47,023 nt of DNA from Candidatus Gastranaerophilales bacterium. Lineage in GTDB: Bacteria; Cyanobacteriota; Vampirovibrionia; Gastranaerophilales; Gastranaerophilaceae. Position numbers and translations under genes: made by a program. The notes beneath the pieces are model-generated. The model saw only the letters and a list, made by a program, of their open reading frames with translations. It did not search any database and was not told the DNA's origin. Location of the stretch: positions 1 through 47,023 of the forward strand of contig CALUTL010000015.1 in the NCBI GenBank assembly GCA_944323655.1, given 5' to 3'. Below are positions 18,577-26,779 of the stretch, in pieces. Positions within the stretch are counted from its first letter, which is position 1, and each line of letters opens with the position of its first letter.

Positions 18577-18978
18577 ATGCAGATTCAACCGAATTTCACA
18601 TCCAAATACACTTATTCTAAAACCGAAGATGAAAGAAAGTATAATGTTTTAAAAGATTCTTACAAAGCAGCAGAAGGTTTAGCTGCTGCCGGAGTTACTT
18701 ACGGAATAACCGAGACCATAGACAAGTTTATTTTAACAAAGAACAAGAATAATCTCTCAGCACAAGAGCTTTCAAAACTTGCGAAAAAGCACACTAAAAG
18801 AAACCTGCTAATAGGTCTTGCAGCTGGAATTGTAAGTTATTTAATAACTTGGCCAATATATAAGAAAATGGAACCGACTCAATTAAAACTCCAAAAATGG
18901 GCTGATGACCAGAACCGAATTGCAGAAAAAGCAGAGCAGCTTGTAAAAGAAGAAAATGAAAAAGCTAATAATGCCTAA
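18577..18978 (+). CDS. Small unknown membrane-associated protein
   Basis: A 133-residue protein with a strong AAGGAGG ribosome site. It has one clear membrane span (about 76-95, LLIGLAAGIVSYLITWPIY), a weaker alanine-rich hydrophobic stretch at 31-48, and a charged helical C-terminus. No family recognised. Its N-terminus (IQPNFTSKY) recalls that of the small protein at 45587 (STPSFKG). It lies 45 bp after deoC and probably belongs to that transcript. Confidence 0.7.
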   Translation: MQIQPNFTSKYTYSKTEDERKYNVLKDSYKAAEGLAAAGVTYGITETIDKFILTKNKNNLSAQELSKLAKKHTKRNLLIGLAAGIVSYLITWPIYKKMEPTQLKLQKWADDQNRIAEKAEQLVKEENEKANNA

Positions 18979-19008
18979 CTTGAGTGTTTTATAAATTATT
19001 TTTGACCA

Positions 19009-19017
19009 TGCTATAAT
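19009..19017 (+). promoter_or_regulatory. Extended -10 promoter of flhB
   Basis: TGC-TATAAT with hexamer at 19012-19017. The 11-base core CATGCTATAAT is identical to that at metF. The predicted leader is 17 nt and contains AAAGGAAG. Confidence 0.55.
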
Positions 19018-19040
19018 ATTCATTAAGAAAAGGAAGTAGT

Positions 19041-20138
19041 ATGGGTGATGAAGATAAACAATTTGATGCCACCCCAAGGAAACTTGAACAGGCAAGAAAA
19101 GAAGGTCAGGTTGTAAAATCTAAAGATTTTTCAACCGCAGTTTCATTGCTTGTTTTGTTTTCTGCAATAGTCGGAGTTGCGCCTTTTGTATGGAATCAGA
19201 TTGCGCAGCTTTTCACGCTTATGTATGAGCAAATTCCAAATGCTCACCTTGATGAAGTCGGTATGGCTTATATTTTTACAATTACGGTAAAAGCAGCTTT
19301 ATTAATAATCGGGCCGATACTTTTTCTTGCGTGGTTTGTCGCAATTTTAGCAGACTTTATACAGGTCGGGCCGCTTGTTGCAACAGCCCCTTTGATGCCA
19401 AAACTCGATAAACTTAACCCGACTAAATATTTCAAAAATATTATGTCTATCAAAACCCTGTTTGAACTTTTCAAAAATATCGTAAAAGTAATTCTTCTCG
19501 GTTATATCGGCTGGGTAGTTTATATGGGACATATTGAACATATTTTAATGCTTGCGGCAATAGACAACAACTTTGCTGTTTTGATAGAATTCGGAAAACT
19601 TATTACTGAATTTATCTTTAAAGCCTGCATAGCATTCCTTGTAATCGCAGCAGCCGATTACGGGGTTACAAAATGGAAATTTTTAAAAGACCAGAAGATG
19701 TCATTTAAAGAGATTAAAGATGAATACAAAAACACTGAAGGCGATCCTAACGTTAAGGCGGCACTTCGCCAAAGACGTATGCAAATGCTTCAAAGAGGCA
19801 TGATGGATTCTGTTCCTGATGCGGATTTTGTCGTCACAAACCCAATCCATATAGCATGCGCACTTAAGTATAAAGCAGAAGAAATGGATTCACCGACTCT
19901 TATTGCCAAAGGAACAGAGCTTATTGCAAAGAAAATTATACAAATAGCAAAAGACCACAATGTGCCTGTTATTGAAAACCCGCCTGTTGCAAGAGCTTTA
20001 TTTAAGATGGTAGACCTTAACCACCAGATACCGCCTGAACTTTACAAGGCAATCGCTGAAATTTTACTTTTTGTTTACAACTTGAAAAATAATCCTAATA
20101 GAAGTACAATAGTGAAAGAGCCTAAGACTAAAAAATAA
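19041..20138 (+). CDS. flhB: Flagellar export switch protein FlhB
   Basis: A 365-residue inner-membrane component of the flagellar type III export gate. The N-terminus ATPRKLEQARKEGQ is the family signature, and four hydrophobic segments (about 31-50, 75-105, 145-165, 180-205) precede the cytoplasmic domain. The self-cleavage motif, normally NPTH, reads NPIH at 267-270, followed by the usual ALKY. In other FlhB/YscU proteins cleavage between N and P switches export specificity from hook to filament, so the Thr-to-Ile change is notable. The next gene, a FliA-like sigma factor, begins 2 bp after the stop. Confidence 0.93.
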   Translation: MGDEDKQFDATPRKLEQARKEGQVVKSKDFSTAVSLLVLFSAIVGVAPFVWNQIAQLFTLMYEQIPNAHLDEVGMAYIFTITVKAALLIIGPILFLAWFVAILADFIQVGPLVATAPLMPKLDKLNPTKYFKNIMSIKTLFELFKNIVKVILLGYIGWVVYMGHIEHILMLAAIDNNFAVLIEFGKLITEFIFKACIAFLVIAAADYGVTKWKFLKDQKMSFKEIKDEYKNTEGDPNVKAALRQRRMQMLQRGMMDSVPDADFVVTNPIHIACALKYKAEEMDSPTLIAKGTELIAKKIIQIAKDHNVPVIENPPVARALFKMVDLNHQIPPELYKAIAEILLFVYNLKNNPNRSTIVKEPKTKK

Positions 20139-20140
20139 TC

Positions 20141-20803
20141 ATGATTATGCAAGAACAAAACAGATTACAAAAATACCTTGATATAGTTAGAAAAGTTGCA
20201 AAGGTTGAACACAGAAGAATACCTTCTCATATGGTTGAATATGAGGAACTTTTATCCATAGGTATTATTGCAATTCAAGGTATAATTGCCAATAAAACAG
20301 CCGAACAACTGGAAAACTACAACATTGCATATATAGCAACAGCAGTAAGATGGGCTATAAGAAATGAGCTTCGTATAAGATACAAATGGTATTCATTAAA
20401 ACATACCTCGGATGATGAGGTTACACCGGAAGAAGAAGTTGAAGGAATGGACATGCAAAAGGCAAAAATCCGTGAAACCATCTACGAAACGGTTTTGTCT
20501 ATAGACGGGCTTGCGGCTGCTGCCAGTGACAACGATTCGCCGTTTGATTTTCTGAAGGATCCACACGCAAAACCTGATGAACAGGCTGAAATTACAGAAT
20601 TAGGCAGAATGATTAGGGCTGCAATTTCCAAACTTCCTCCAAAGGAAAGAACCGTTGTTGAATACAGATTTTATAGAAATATGCAGGTAAAAGACATCGC
20701 AACTCAAATCGGTCTTTCACCTTCTCGTGTCACACGTATTGTGCAATCCTCATTAAACTTTATAAAAGAATATTTAAATAACCACGAACAGTATGACTAT
20801 TAA
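20141..20803 (+). CDS. FliA-like sigma factor, coupled to flhB
   Basis: A 220-residue sigma-70-family factor with a region 2 core (AVRWAIRNELRIRYKWY) and a region 4 helix-turn-helix (LPPKERTVVEYRFYRN...LSPSRVTRIVQ). It is paralogous to the factor at 1116-1727. It starts 2 bp after flhB with no separate ribosome site, so it is probably translated by coupling. Placement directly after an export gene suggests it is the flagellar (sigma-28-type) factor, which is inference. Its TAA overlaps the stop of the convergent gene on the other strand. Confidence 0.83.
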   Translation: MIMQEQNRLQKYLDIVRKVAKVEHRRIPSHMVEYEELLSIGIIAIQGIIANKTAEQLENYNIAYIATAVRWAIRNELRIRYKWYSLKHTSDDEVTPEEEVEGMDMQKAKIRETIYETVLSIDGLAAAASDNDSPFDFLKDPHAKPDEQAEITELGRMIRAAISKLPPKERTVVEYRFYRNMQVKDIATQIGLSPSRVTRIVQSSLNFIKEYLNNHEQYDY

Positions 20804-22359
20804 GCTTGAACAATATTAACTCTCCGGTCATCTCTGATTTCAAGAGGCTGTTTCATTTTCCTGATATAATCACAGGCTAATTTATTTTTGTCTACATCGT
20901 ATTTCTTTATTATGAAGTCCGGATTTTCATTGCTTGGCAAATAATTATCCCCTCCGGTTGCAAAGAAGTCATCCATTGCACAGGTAAGTTTATGATTAGG
21001 ATCCGGATTATTTACATCAATTTTATGTTCATTACCGTCTTTATCCTGATATGACAAATCAAGCAGTTCGCCTTTATCATTCAGTGTATACTTCATGCCG
21101 GACACAAGAAGAATTCCAGGTTTTGAATTGTGCGACACAAGCGACTTGCCGCCGACTTTCAAAGCATCAACTATATCTTTTTCTGAAAGGCTTCCGACAA
21201 GCATTTTATCCTCAAAAGGCGTAATGTCATTAATCAAACGGCTGTCTACTTTGCCGACATCAAAATGTCCTCTTATGTTGCCTGCGTTCAGAATTGCGAT
21301 TTCTGTACCCAATTCCTGCCGCATAGCGTCTGCAATAAGGTTTCCATGAGGGTTGTTGGCAATCAATCTGTTCTTAGGTTCCGGATCTGCATAAGCTACG
21401 GTTCCTAAAATCTCTGGTTTTCCGATAATTTCTTCTACAGCAGTCCGGCTGGGAAGAGTTCTATTGAATTTTTGGGTATTAATCACATTATTTTGGACTT
21501 TTGACAATACGCCGTCATCAGTCCATTCTACATTCAGAACACCGACATTTTCACCGTCTTTGCCGGCCTGAGTAATGACTACCGGTTCGCCGGATTTTGA
21601 ATAAAAAAGATTTTCGCCTTGTTTGATATCCTTAATCATTTCATGAGAATGTCCGCCGATAATTATATCTATTCCTTCCGTTTCCTGAGCGATTTTTTTA
21701 TCCTGCTTAAGCCCGCTGTGAGAAAGAAGAATAATCTTATTAATGCCTTTTGAGCGCAGATTGTTTACTTCCTCCTGAACTTTTCTGATTGTTGTATCAA
21801 AATCATCAATTTTAATATCTTTCATTGAATCGTTAAGTTTGACGCGTTCTGCCATATCAGAAGGGGCAACTCCGATTATACCGAATTTCTGGCCATCACG
21901 TTCTTCTATTGTAGATTTCTGAATTTTTCCGGCCATCGGACTTGTCGGAGCCACTGACGCATTGATTGCCAGAAGTTTAAAGTTTGCGTTTTTCAACAAT
22001 TCTGCAAGGCGGCTCGGAACAACATCCAGTTCATGGTTTCCAAGTGCGTTTGCACTGACTCCTATCCAGTTTAGGAATTTGCTTGCGACCATGTTTGATA
22101 TAAAATTAGCACCTAAGATAATATCTCCGGACGCAAGTTTTAATCGGACAGTGTTTTCATCTTTCGGAGATTTGTCAAAAACATCTGAAACCGTCTTAAT
22201 TCGTTCCATATTAGTCATTTTACCGTGTACGTCATTCAGATAAAAAATGCTTGTCTTTGCTGTGGGATGTTTTTTATTTTGAGGGGTTGATGTATTTTCA
22301 TGCCCTTGCATATCTTGCTTTATTATATTTGAATTCGGATATGAATTGAAATTAATCAT
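20800..22359 (-). CDS. 5'-nucleotidase/2',3'-cyclic phosphodiesterase-like metallophosphatase without signal peptide
   Basis: A 519-residue protein with the UshA-type two-domain layout. The N-terminal calcineurin-like domain carries the metal motifs NDVHGK, SGDIIL, GNHELD, LSHSG and GGHSHE. The C-terminal 5'-nucleotidase domain has NAGNIRGHF and FFATGGDNY. UshA homologues are normally exported, but the first 40 residues here are polar (Asn, Gln, His, Lys) and show no signal peptide. Either it stays in the cytoplasm or it leaves by an unconventional route. The stop overlaps that of the convergent sigma factor. The next gene upstream, also without a signal peptide, shares an SYP near the N-terminus. 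Confidence 0.88.
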   Translation of the reverse strand: MINFNSYPNSNIIKQDMQGHENTSTPQNKKHPTAKTSIFYLNDVHGKMTNMERIKTVSDVFDKSPKDENTVRLKLASGDIILGANFISNMVASKFLNWIGVSANALGNHELDVVPSRLAELLKNANFKLLAINASVAPTSPMAGKIQKSTIEERDGQKFGIIGVAPSDMAERVKLNDSMKDIKIDDFDTTIRKVQEEVNNLRSKGINKIILLSHSGLKQDKKIAQETEGIDIIIGGHSHEMIKDIKQGENLFYSKSGEPVVITQAGKDGENVGVLNVEWTDDGVLSKVQNNVINTQKFNRTLPSRTAVEEIIGKPEILGTVAYADPEPKNRLIANNPHGNLIADAMRQELGTEIAILNAGNIRGHFDVGKVDSRLINDITPFEDKMLVGSLSEKDIVDALKVGGKSLVSHNSKPGILLVSGMKYTLNDKGELLDLSYQDKDGNEHKIDVNNPDPNHKLTCAMDDFFATGGDNYLPSNENPDFIIKKYDVDKNKLACDYIRKMKQPLEIRDDRRVNIVQA

Positions 22360-22437
22360 TACTTTTACCTGTTTTCACTATTTCTAACGTTTCTAAAATT
22401 TTTTTTTGACTATTCTGGAAAAATTTGTAACAAATAG

Positions 22438-23865
22438 TTACGCTGCCATTTTTTGGGGCACAGAGTCCGGTTTGCTGTTTTTTTTCATTTCCTGATATGA
22501 TTTAAGACCTTCTACCCAGTTTTCTACGAGGTTTACGTCATCTTTGACAACTTCCTGAGGCAATCCGGCATGATGAATTTTAGGAAGCAGGACTTCCGCA
22601 CTGTATTCTACAGCATGTGGAATATCGTCATCCGTGTCATTGCAGATGTATATCAATTTGCCTGATTTATCATATTTTTGGCCTGTTATTGTAATTTCAT
22701 GACCGTTTATGATTTTATTATTTTTATCAACTTCCGTATAACCTATGATTACATTTTCACCAAGATTAAGCGCATCTGATATCTGCTTTTTCATTGTCTC
22801 AAAATCTGTTTCATAACCTGTTAGTCTGGCATCATCATCCACTGTCTGATAGGTGACCGAAATTTTGTTTTTATCTTCTACCACTGATTCGGTAAAGGTC
22901 TTTTCAAATTCTATTAAACCTTTGTCGTTGTTATTAAATTTACCTTTGCGTTTGTCGCTTAAGCTGTCATAAGTCTGCTGTGAACCTACCTGCATAAAGG
23001 TAGACTGCATCAATACATCCAAAGCTGATCTTTCGTTCGGATCACGGTTTGTTGTCTGAATTCTTGCTCTAATTATTGCGTTTTTATCAGGCGCAAATGT
23101 GATGTTCGCATTGTCATAATCATCCATCTTAAAAGGAATTTCAAATGCGTTCAAAAGCCAGATTGAATCAAGCGTATTATCTGTCAGGTTTTTCATTTTA
23201 ATATTCTTCTTAACCGACATTGAAGGAGAGGTTAAACCTTCCGCAAAACGTGCAAATTCGGCGGGCATTTTTTTTGCAAGATTAAATTCAATACTTGATG
23301 CCACACAAGTGCCGGAATGTTCGACATTTATATCGCTTTCTGCTGTTTTTCTCTGCGCGGTATCAAAATTGTTTTCCTTCATATAATTTTCCAGAATATG
23401 CTCTCTTATATTCACGGGAATATCTCCGAACTGCTGGGTTATAATATGAGGATCAGCTATCGTTGCTATTGTGTTTTTCAAAATATCATCCCTTGAAAGC
23501 CCTTGAGCACGATCATTTACAGCAATATTATACAAATTATCAAGAACCGTTGAATTGTCGTTTGACTCTGCGTTCAGTAAAATACCTGACTTCAAAAGCG
23601 TTTTCATCTTTTTCTTTGAGGAACTGTCCAAATGTGATAACACTGTATTATATTTATTTTTCTCCTCTTGACTGTTTAATCGGGTTCTTAGTTTTGACGC
23701 CGCAAAAGCTGGATTAAACGGAATCCTCTCATTACTTATGGGATTTGTAGCGTAAATATTTGTCTTTGCTTGAGGAACACTCTCACAAACTTCAACTTTT
23801 TCGGCATGTTTGCCTGAAGTTGTGTTATAATTATAATATATTGGATATGAACCTACTGAATACAC
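22438..23865 (-). CDS. Unknown protein with a possible papain-like Cys-His-Asn triad
   Basis: A 475-residue protein starting at a GTG preceded by CGGAG. No family recognised with certainty. The order of motifs suggests a papain-like fold: C187 in HSGTCVASSIEF (helix-capping Cys as in GxCWA), H389 in INGHEITITG (beta-strand His), and N409/D410 in YICNDTDDD. There is no signal peptide or membrane span. The N-terminal ~150 residues are Asn/Ser-rich and helical. It lies 78 bp upstream of the nucleotidase gene. The function could be a cysteine peptidase or transglutaminase-like enzyme; this is inference from motif order only. Confidence 0.6.
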   Translation of the reverse strand: MYSVGSYPIYYNYNTTSGKHAEKVEVCESVPQAKTNIYATNPISNERIPFNPAFAASKLRTRLNSQEEKNKYNTVLSHLDSSSKKKMKTLLKSGILLNAESNDNSTVLDNLYNIAVNDRAQGLSRDDILKNTIATIADPHIITQQFGDIPVNIREHILENYMKENNFDTAQRKTAESDINVEHSGTCVASSIEFNLAKKMPAEFARFAEGLTSPSMSVKKNIKMKNLTDNTLDSIWLLNAFEIPFKMDDYDNANITFAPDKNAIIRARIQTTNRDPNERSALDVLMQSTFMQVGSQQTYDSLSDKRKGKFNNNDKGLIEFEKTFTESVVEDKNKISVTYQTVDDDARLTGYETDFETMKKQISDALNLGENVIIGYTEVDKNNKIINGHEITITGQKYDKSGKLIYICNDTDDDIPHAVEYSAEVLLPKIHHAGLPQEVVKDDVNLVENWVEGLKSYQEMKKNSKPDSVPQKMAA

Positions 23866-23913
23866 TACAATACACTCCGATTATCTATATAAACAACAAT
23901 AACTCAAAAAAAT

Positions 23914-23922
23914 TGCTATATT
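23914..23922 (+). promoter_or_regulatory. Extended -10 promoter of the TOPRIM gene
   Basis: TGC-TATATT with hexamer 23917-23922, predicting a ~29-nt leader that contains AAAGAGGA. It is the same TGC-extended type as at metF, flhB and the GH13 gene. Confidence 0.4.
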
Positions 23923-23957
23923 AAATTAATTAAGTTAATAAATGTAAAGAGGATCTA

Positions 23958-24971
23958 TTGGAAAAGATTAAAATTAAACCGCTGACAAAAGAACAAATCC
24001 TTATTTCAGCTTCACGCCTTACAAGATTTAAGCATACGGAAATTAAATACCTTAGAGTTTTCAAAGATATAATTACGGGAAATCTTATTTATCCTAAATA
24101 TAAAAAACAACAGCTTGACGAATTTGACTATGATACAGTAAAAGATTTAGCAGAAAAGATTATTAATTTTTCTCTTGCTGAACTTGGAATTGAAGAATAC
24201 AAAGATTATTTAATAAATCAAAGACTTTTTGACTATGAAAATTCGGTTTTTAAAATTAATGCGCAAACTCAAAAGCTTTTGAAAAACAAAATTAACTACA
24301 AAGGCATAGCAGAGCTTATTTCGGACAATGAAGTTAACAATTTAAGGTGGCTTAAAGCTTTGGGGGCAGAAAACAATCTAACTAAAGCAAGAGAAAAAAA
24401 CTCGCTTCATTTTCCCGTAGAAAAAGTTATAATATGCGAAGGGATTACGGAAGAAACGCTTCTTCCGGCATTTGGGGATGTATACGGGTTTAATTTTGAC
24501 AAAAACGGAATTCATATAATTTCTGCCGGAGGCAAAAATCAAGTTGTAAAAACTTATTATGAACTTTCCGAATATCTTAAACTGCCGATATTTGTTTTGC
24601 TTGATAAAGATGCTGAAGAAAATCTTCGGGCCGTTAACCATAAACTCAGAGATATTGATGAAGTTTATATTCTTGCAAGCGGAGAATTTGAAGACCTTCT
24701 GCCGCAGGGACTTGTTGAAAGAACTTTAGGTTACGCTTTTGAGAATATTTCGCTTCTTGATATTAAACTTCTTGATTCTGATGTTCCAAGAGTTAAAATT
24801 TTAGAAGAAATATTTAAAACAAGAGGGCTTCACGAATTTAAGAAAGCTGAATTTGCAAATCTTGTGAAAATTAACATCAAAGACAAATCGGATCTTTCTG
24901 ATGAGATTATAAGAATTTTAGACAAAATAACCGCAAACAAAAAGGAACTTCCCGAAAAAGTTCCTTCGTAA
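23958..24971 (+). CDS. Stand-alone OLD-type TOPRIM domain protein
   Basis: A 337-residue protein starting at TTG (AAAGAGGA upstream). The C-terminal half is a TOPRIM domain like that of OLD-family nucleases: IICEGITEETLLPAF with E161, the VLLDKDAEEN motif with D216 and D218, and EFEDLLP with E243/E245. OLD proteins normally begin with an ABC-type ATPase; here the first 150 residues are a helical region with no Walker motif. It could be a nuclease whose ATPase partner is elsewhere, or a truncated defence protein. The 3' end of the gene contains the terminator of the convergent flagellar operon. Confidence 0.7.
   Translation: MEKIKIKPLTKEQILISASRLTRFKHTEIKYLRVFKDIITGNLIYPKYKKQQLDEFDYDTVKDLAEKIINFSLAELGIEEYKDYLINQRLFDYENSVFKINAQTQKLLKNKINYKGIAELISDNEVNNLRWLKALGAENNLTKAREKNSLHFPVEKVIICEGITEETLLPAFGDVYGFNFDKNGIHIISAGGKNQVVKTYYELSEYLKLPIFVLLDKDAEENLRAVNHKLRDIDEVYILASGEFEDLLPQGLVERTLGYAFENISLLDIKLLDSDVPRVKILEEIFKTRGLHEFKKAEFANLVKINIKDKSDLSDEIIRILDKITANKKELPEKVPS
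24937..24966 (-). terminator. Terminator of the fliJ operon, lying inside the TOPRIM coding sequence
   Basis: AAGGAACTT (24942-24950) and AAGTTCCTT (24958-24966) form a perfect 9-bp stem with a 7-nt loop. On the minus strand it is followed by TTTTTG, the layout of an intrinsic terminator. The sequence also encodes KELPEKVPS of the opposite gene. Confidence 0.65.
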
Positions 24972-25008
24972 AATGGAGTTTAAACCGTTATAATGCATTA
25001 GCTAAATA

Positions 25009-25845
25009 TTAGTTGCCGACTAACCTCAAAGCTTCTTCTAAAAGCTCCTTGTTTGTTGAAATAAGTTTGTTTGAAATTTCCATTTGCAATTTTGCCATTT
25101 GGAAATACGAAATATTACCTTTGAAATCAGCGTTTGACATTTCTAACAGGCCTGATCTTATTTCACCCATTCCAAGAACAGGTTTTCCTGATTCTTCAGT
25201 TTCTATAAAATAGCCTTCTTTAATCTCATACAAAGCAGCAGCATTATGGAAATTGCGTGTGGTGATTCTGTATAAAGGAATAGTTCTTTTTCCGCCGTCG
25301 GCTTTTCCGTAAATTGTACCGTCTTCTTTTATTTCATAATCGTCGTATTTGCCTAAAAACTTGCCGTTACTAGGGTCTATCCAGAGTTTGATGTTTGTTG
25401 TCGGAACATCCAGAGCACCTCCGTTTAGTGCGGTTTGCTCATACAAGTCCTGTGAAACCGCTTTTGTACCCTGCATAATTTCGCCTTTATCATTCAGGAT
25501 ATAACCTTGAACAGTATTTCCGTTTTTAGCACGATAAACACCTTCTCCGTCAAAGGTAAATTCACCAAGACGTGTGTATACACTCTTGCCTTCGGGAGTT
25601 TTGGTGAGGAAAAAACCCTTGCCTTCTAAAAACAAGTTATCCTTTGATGTACCTGGGGTTGATTTTCCCTGATCGGTTTTCTTGTCATAACCGTCGGCTA
25701 TCGCTCCGCCTAAAAAGGTCTTAAAGTTTACCTGCTCTTCCCTGAACCCCGGTGTATAGACGTTCGTCATGTTATGAGCAATTACGTCCATCCAGTTTTG
25801 GGTTGATTTTTGGGTGTTCAACGCCGTGGTGTAAGAATCATTCAT
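25009..25845 (-). CDS. Flagellar rod/hook protein of the FlgG/FlgF/FlgE family
   Basis: A 278-residue axial protein. The N-terminal rod motif is ALNTQKSTQNWMDVIAHN followed by MTNVYTPGF, and the C-terminal motif GEIRSGLLEMSNADFKGNI precedes a long amphipathic helix. Length is nearest FlgG/FlgF, but position after a FliK-like gene would suit a hook protein, so I leave the paralogue open. The start is the ATG at 25845 with AAGGAG, overlapping the stop of the preceding gene by 8 bp; the upstream 32 codons belong to that gene in another frame. Confidence 0.85.
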   Translation of the reverse strand: MNDSYTTALNTQKSTQNWMDVIAHNMTNVYTPGFREEQVNFKTFLGGAIADGYDKKTDQGKSTPGTSKDNLFLEGKGFFLTKTPEGKSVYTRLGEFTFDGEGVYRAKNGNTVQGYILNDKGEIMQGTKAVSQDLYEQTALNGGALDVPTTNIKLWIDPSNGKFLGKYDDYEIKEDGTIYGKADGGKRTIPLYRITTRNFHNAAALYEIKEGYFIETEESGKPVLGMGEIRSGLLEMSNADFKGNISYFQMAKLQMEISNKLISTNKELLEEALRLVGN

Positions 25846-26779
25846 TATCATTCTCCTTATCTTTACGTTTTTCGGATTCCTGTTCACGTTCTTTGTATTT
25901 GCTGTATGTAAGCTCATTATACGGAAGATTTTCTTCGTCAAAACGGCTTCTTAAATATGAAATGTTATTCTTTAAATACGCTTCAACCGCTTTATCTCCC
26001 GGTATGAAATTAGCATTAAGGTTGCCGTCTTTATCAACTCTCATTACGACAGAAACATCTTTATCAAAATCTATTCTGAAGGCTTTGCCGGTTTTCATCG
26101 AGTCTGCCAAAGCATCCATTAAAACACTTGAAACCTTCGCCGTTTTTTGAACATCCTGAACTTTTGCGGTATTTAAAGATTTTTGAAATTCTCCTGCTAT
26201 ACTTGACATTGTCATATCTGTCTTTGTCACAAGATTTGCAAAAAACAGAGCATCTCCGTCAGACATCGAAATTGAGGCATAGTCAATTTTGGGTGAATTG
26301 CTGAATACATCTTCGCTTATACCTGCCTTAAATGCAGCATTATTTAATTGATTTACGCCGTTTGACTTTGAATTAAGTTTTAACATCTCTGCAATTTCAT
26401 CAGACAACATCGCAGACTGAGGGTTTTGCTGATTTTGCCCGTTTTGAGAATTTTGACCTGACGGATTTTGGGAATTTTCATCCTGCGTTTCGTTTTTAAC
26501 CTGATTATCTTTCGTGTTTTCTGTCTTTTGAGCTTTATCTTCACCTTTAGACGAAACTTTAACATCATCCTCGGAGGATGAATCTTCTTTTGCTTGCACT
26601 TCCGCTGCGTCACTGTCTGAAGCTTCTGCATCTTTAACTGAAGTTTCCGTTTTTGATGAAGTCATTGAATCAAGTTGAAACTTAAATGCCTCATTACTTT
26701 GAGTTTTTGAATTCTGATAAGCTGCTATATAATTATTTTTCTCACTTCCCGCCGATAAAACGGTTGTATCTATATTCAT
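25838..26779 (-). CDS. fliK: Probable flagellar hook-length control protein (FliK-like)
   Basis: A 313-residue, mostly polar protein. Residues ~40-125 are a low-complexity Ser/Asp/Glu/Lys then Asn/Gln-rich linker. The C-terminal part (around 230-300) has a compact segment (RIDFDKDVSVVMRVDKDG ... AYLKNNISYLRSRFDEE) similar in pattern to the FliK C-terminal domain that contacts FlhB. Sequence alone is weak; position between fliJ and a hook/rod gene is the stronger evidence. It starts directly after the fliJ stop and its end overlaps the next start. Confidence 0.6.
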   Translation of the reverse strand: MNIDTTVLSAGSEKNNYIAAYQNSKTQSNEAFKFQLDSMTSSKTETSVKDAEASDSDAAEVQAKEDSSSEDDVKVSSKGEDKAQKTENTKDNQVKNETQDENSQNPSGQNSQNGQNQQNPQSAMLSDEIAEMLKLNSKSNGVNQLNNAAFKAGISEDVFSNSPKIDYASISMSDGDALFFANLVTKTDMTMSSIAGEFQKSLNTAKVQDVQKTAKVSSVLMDALADSMKTGKAFRIDFDKDVSVVMRVDKDGNLNANFIPGDKAVEAYLKNNISYLRSRFDEENLPYNELTYSKYKEREQESEKRKDKENDNE

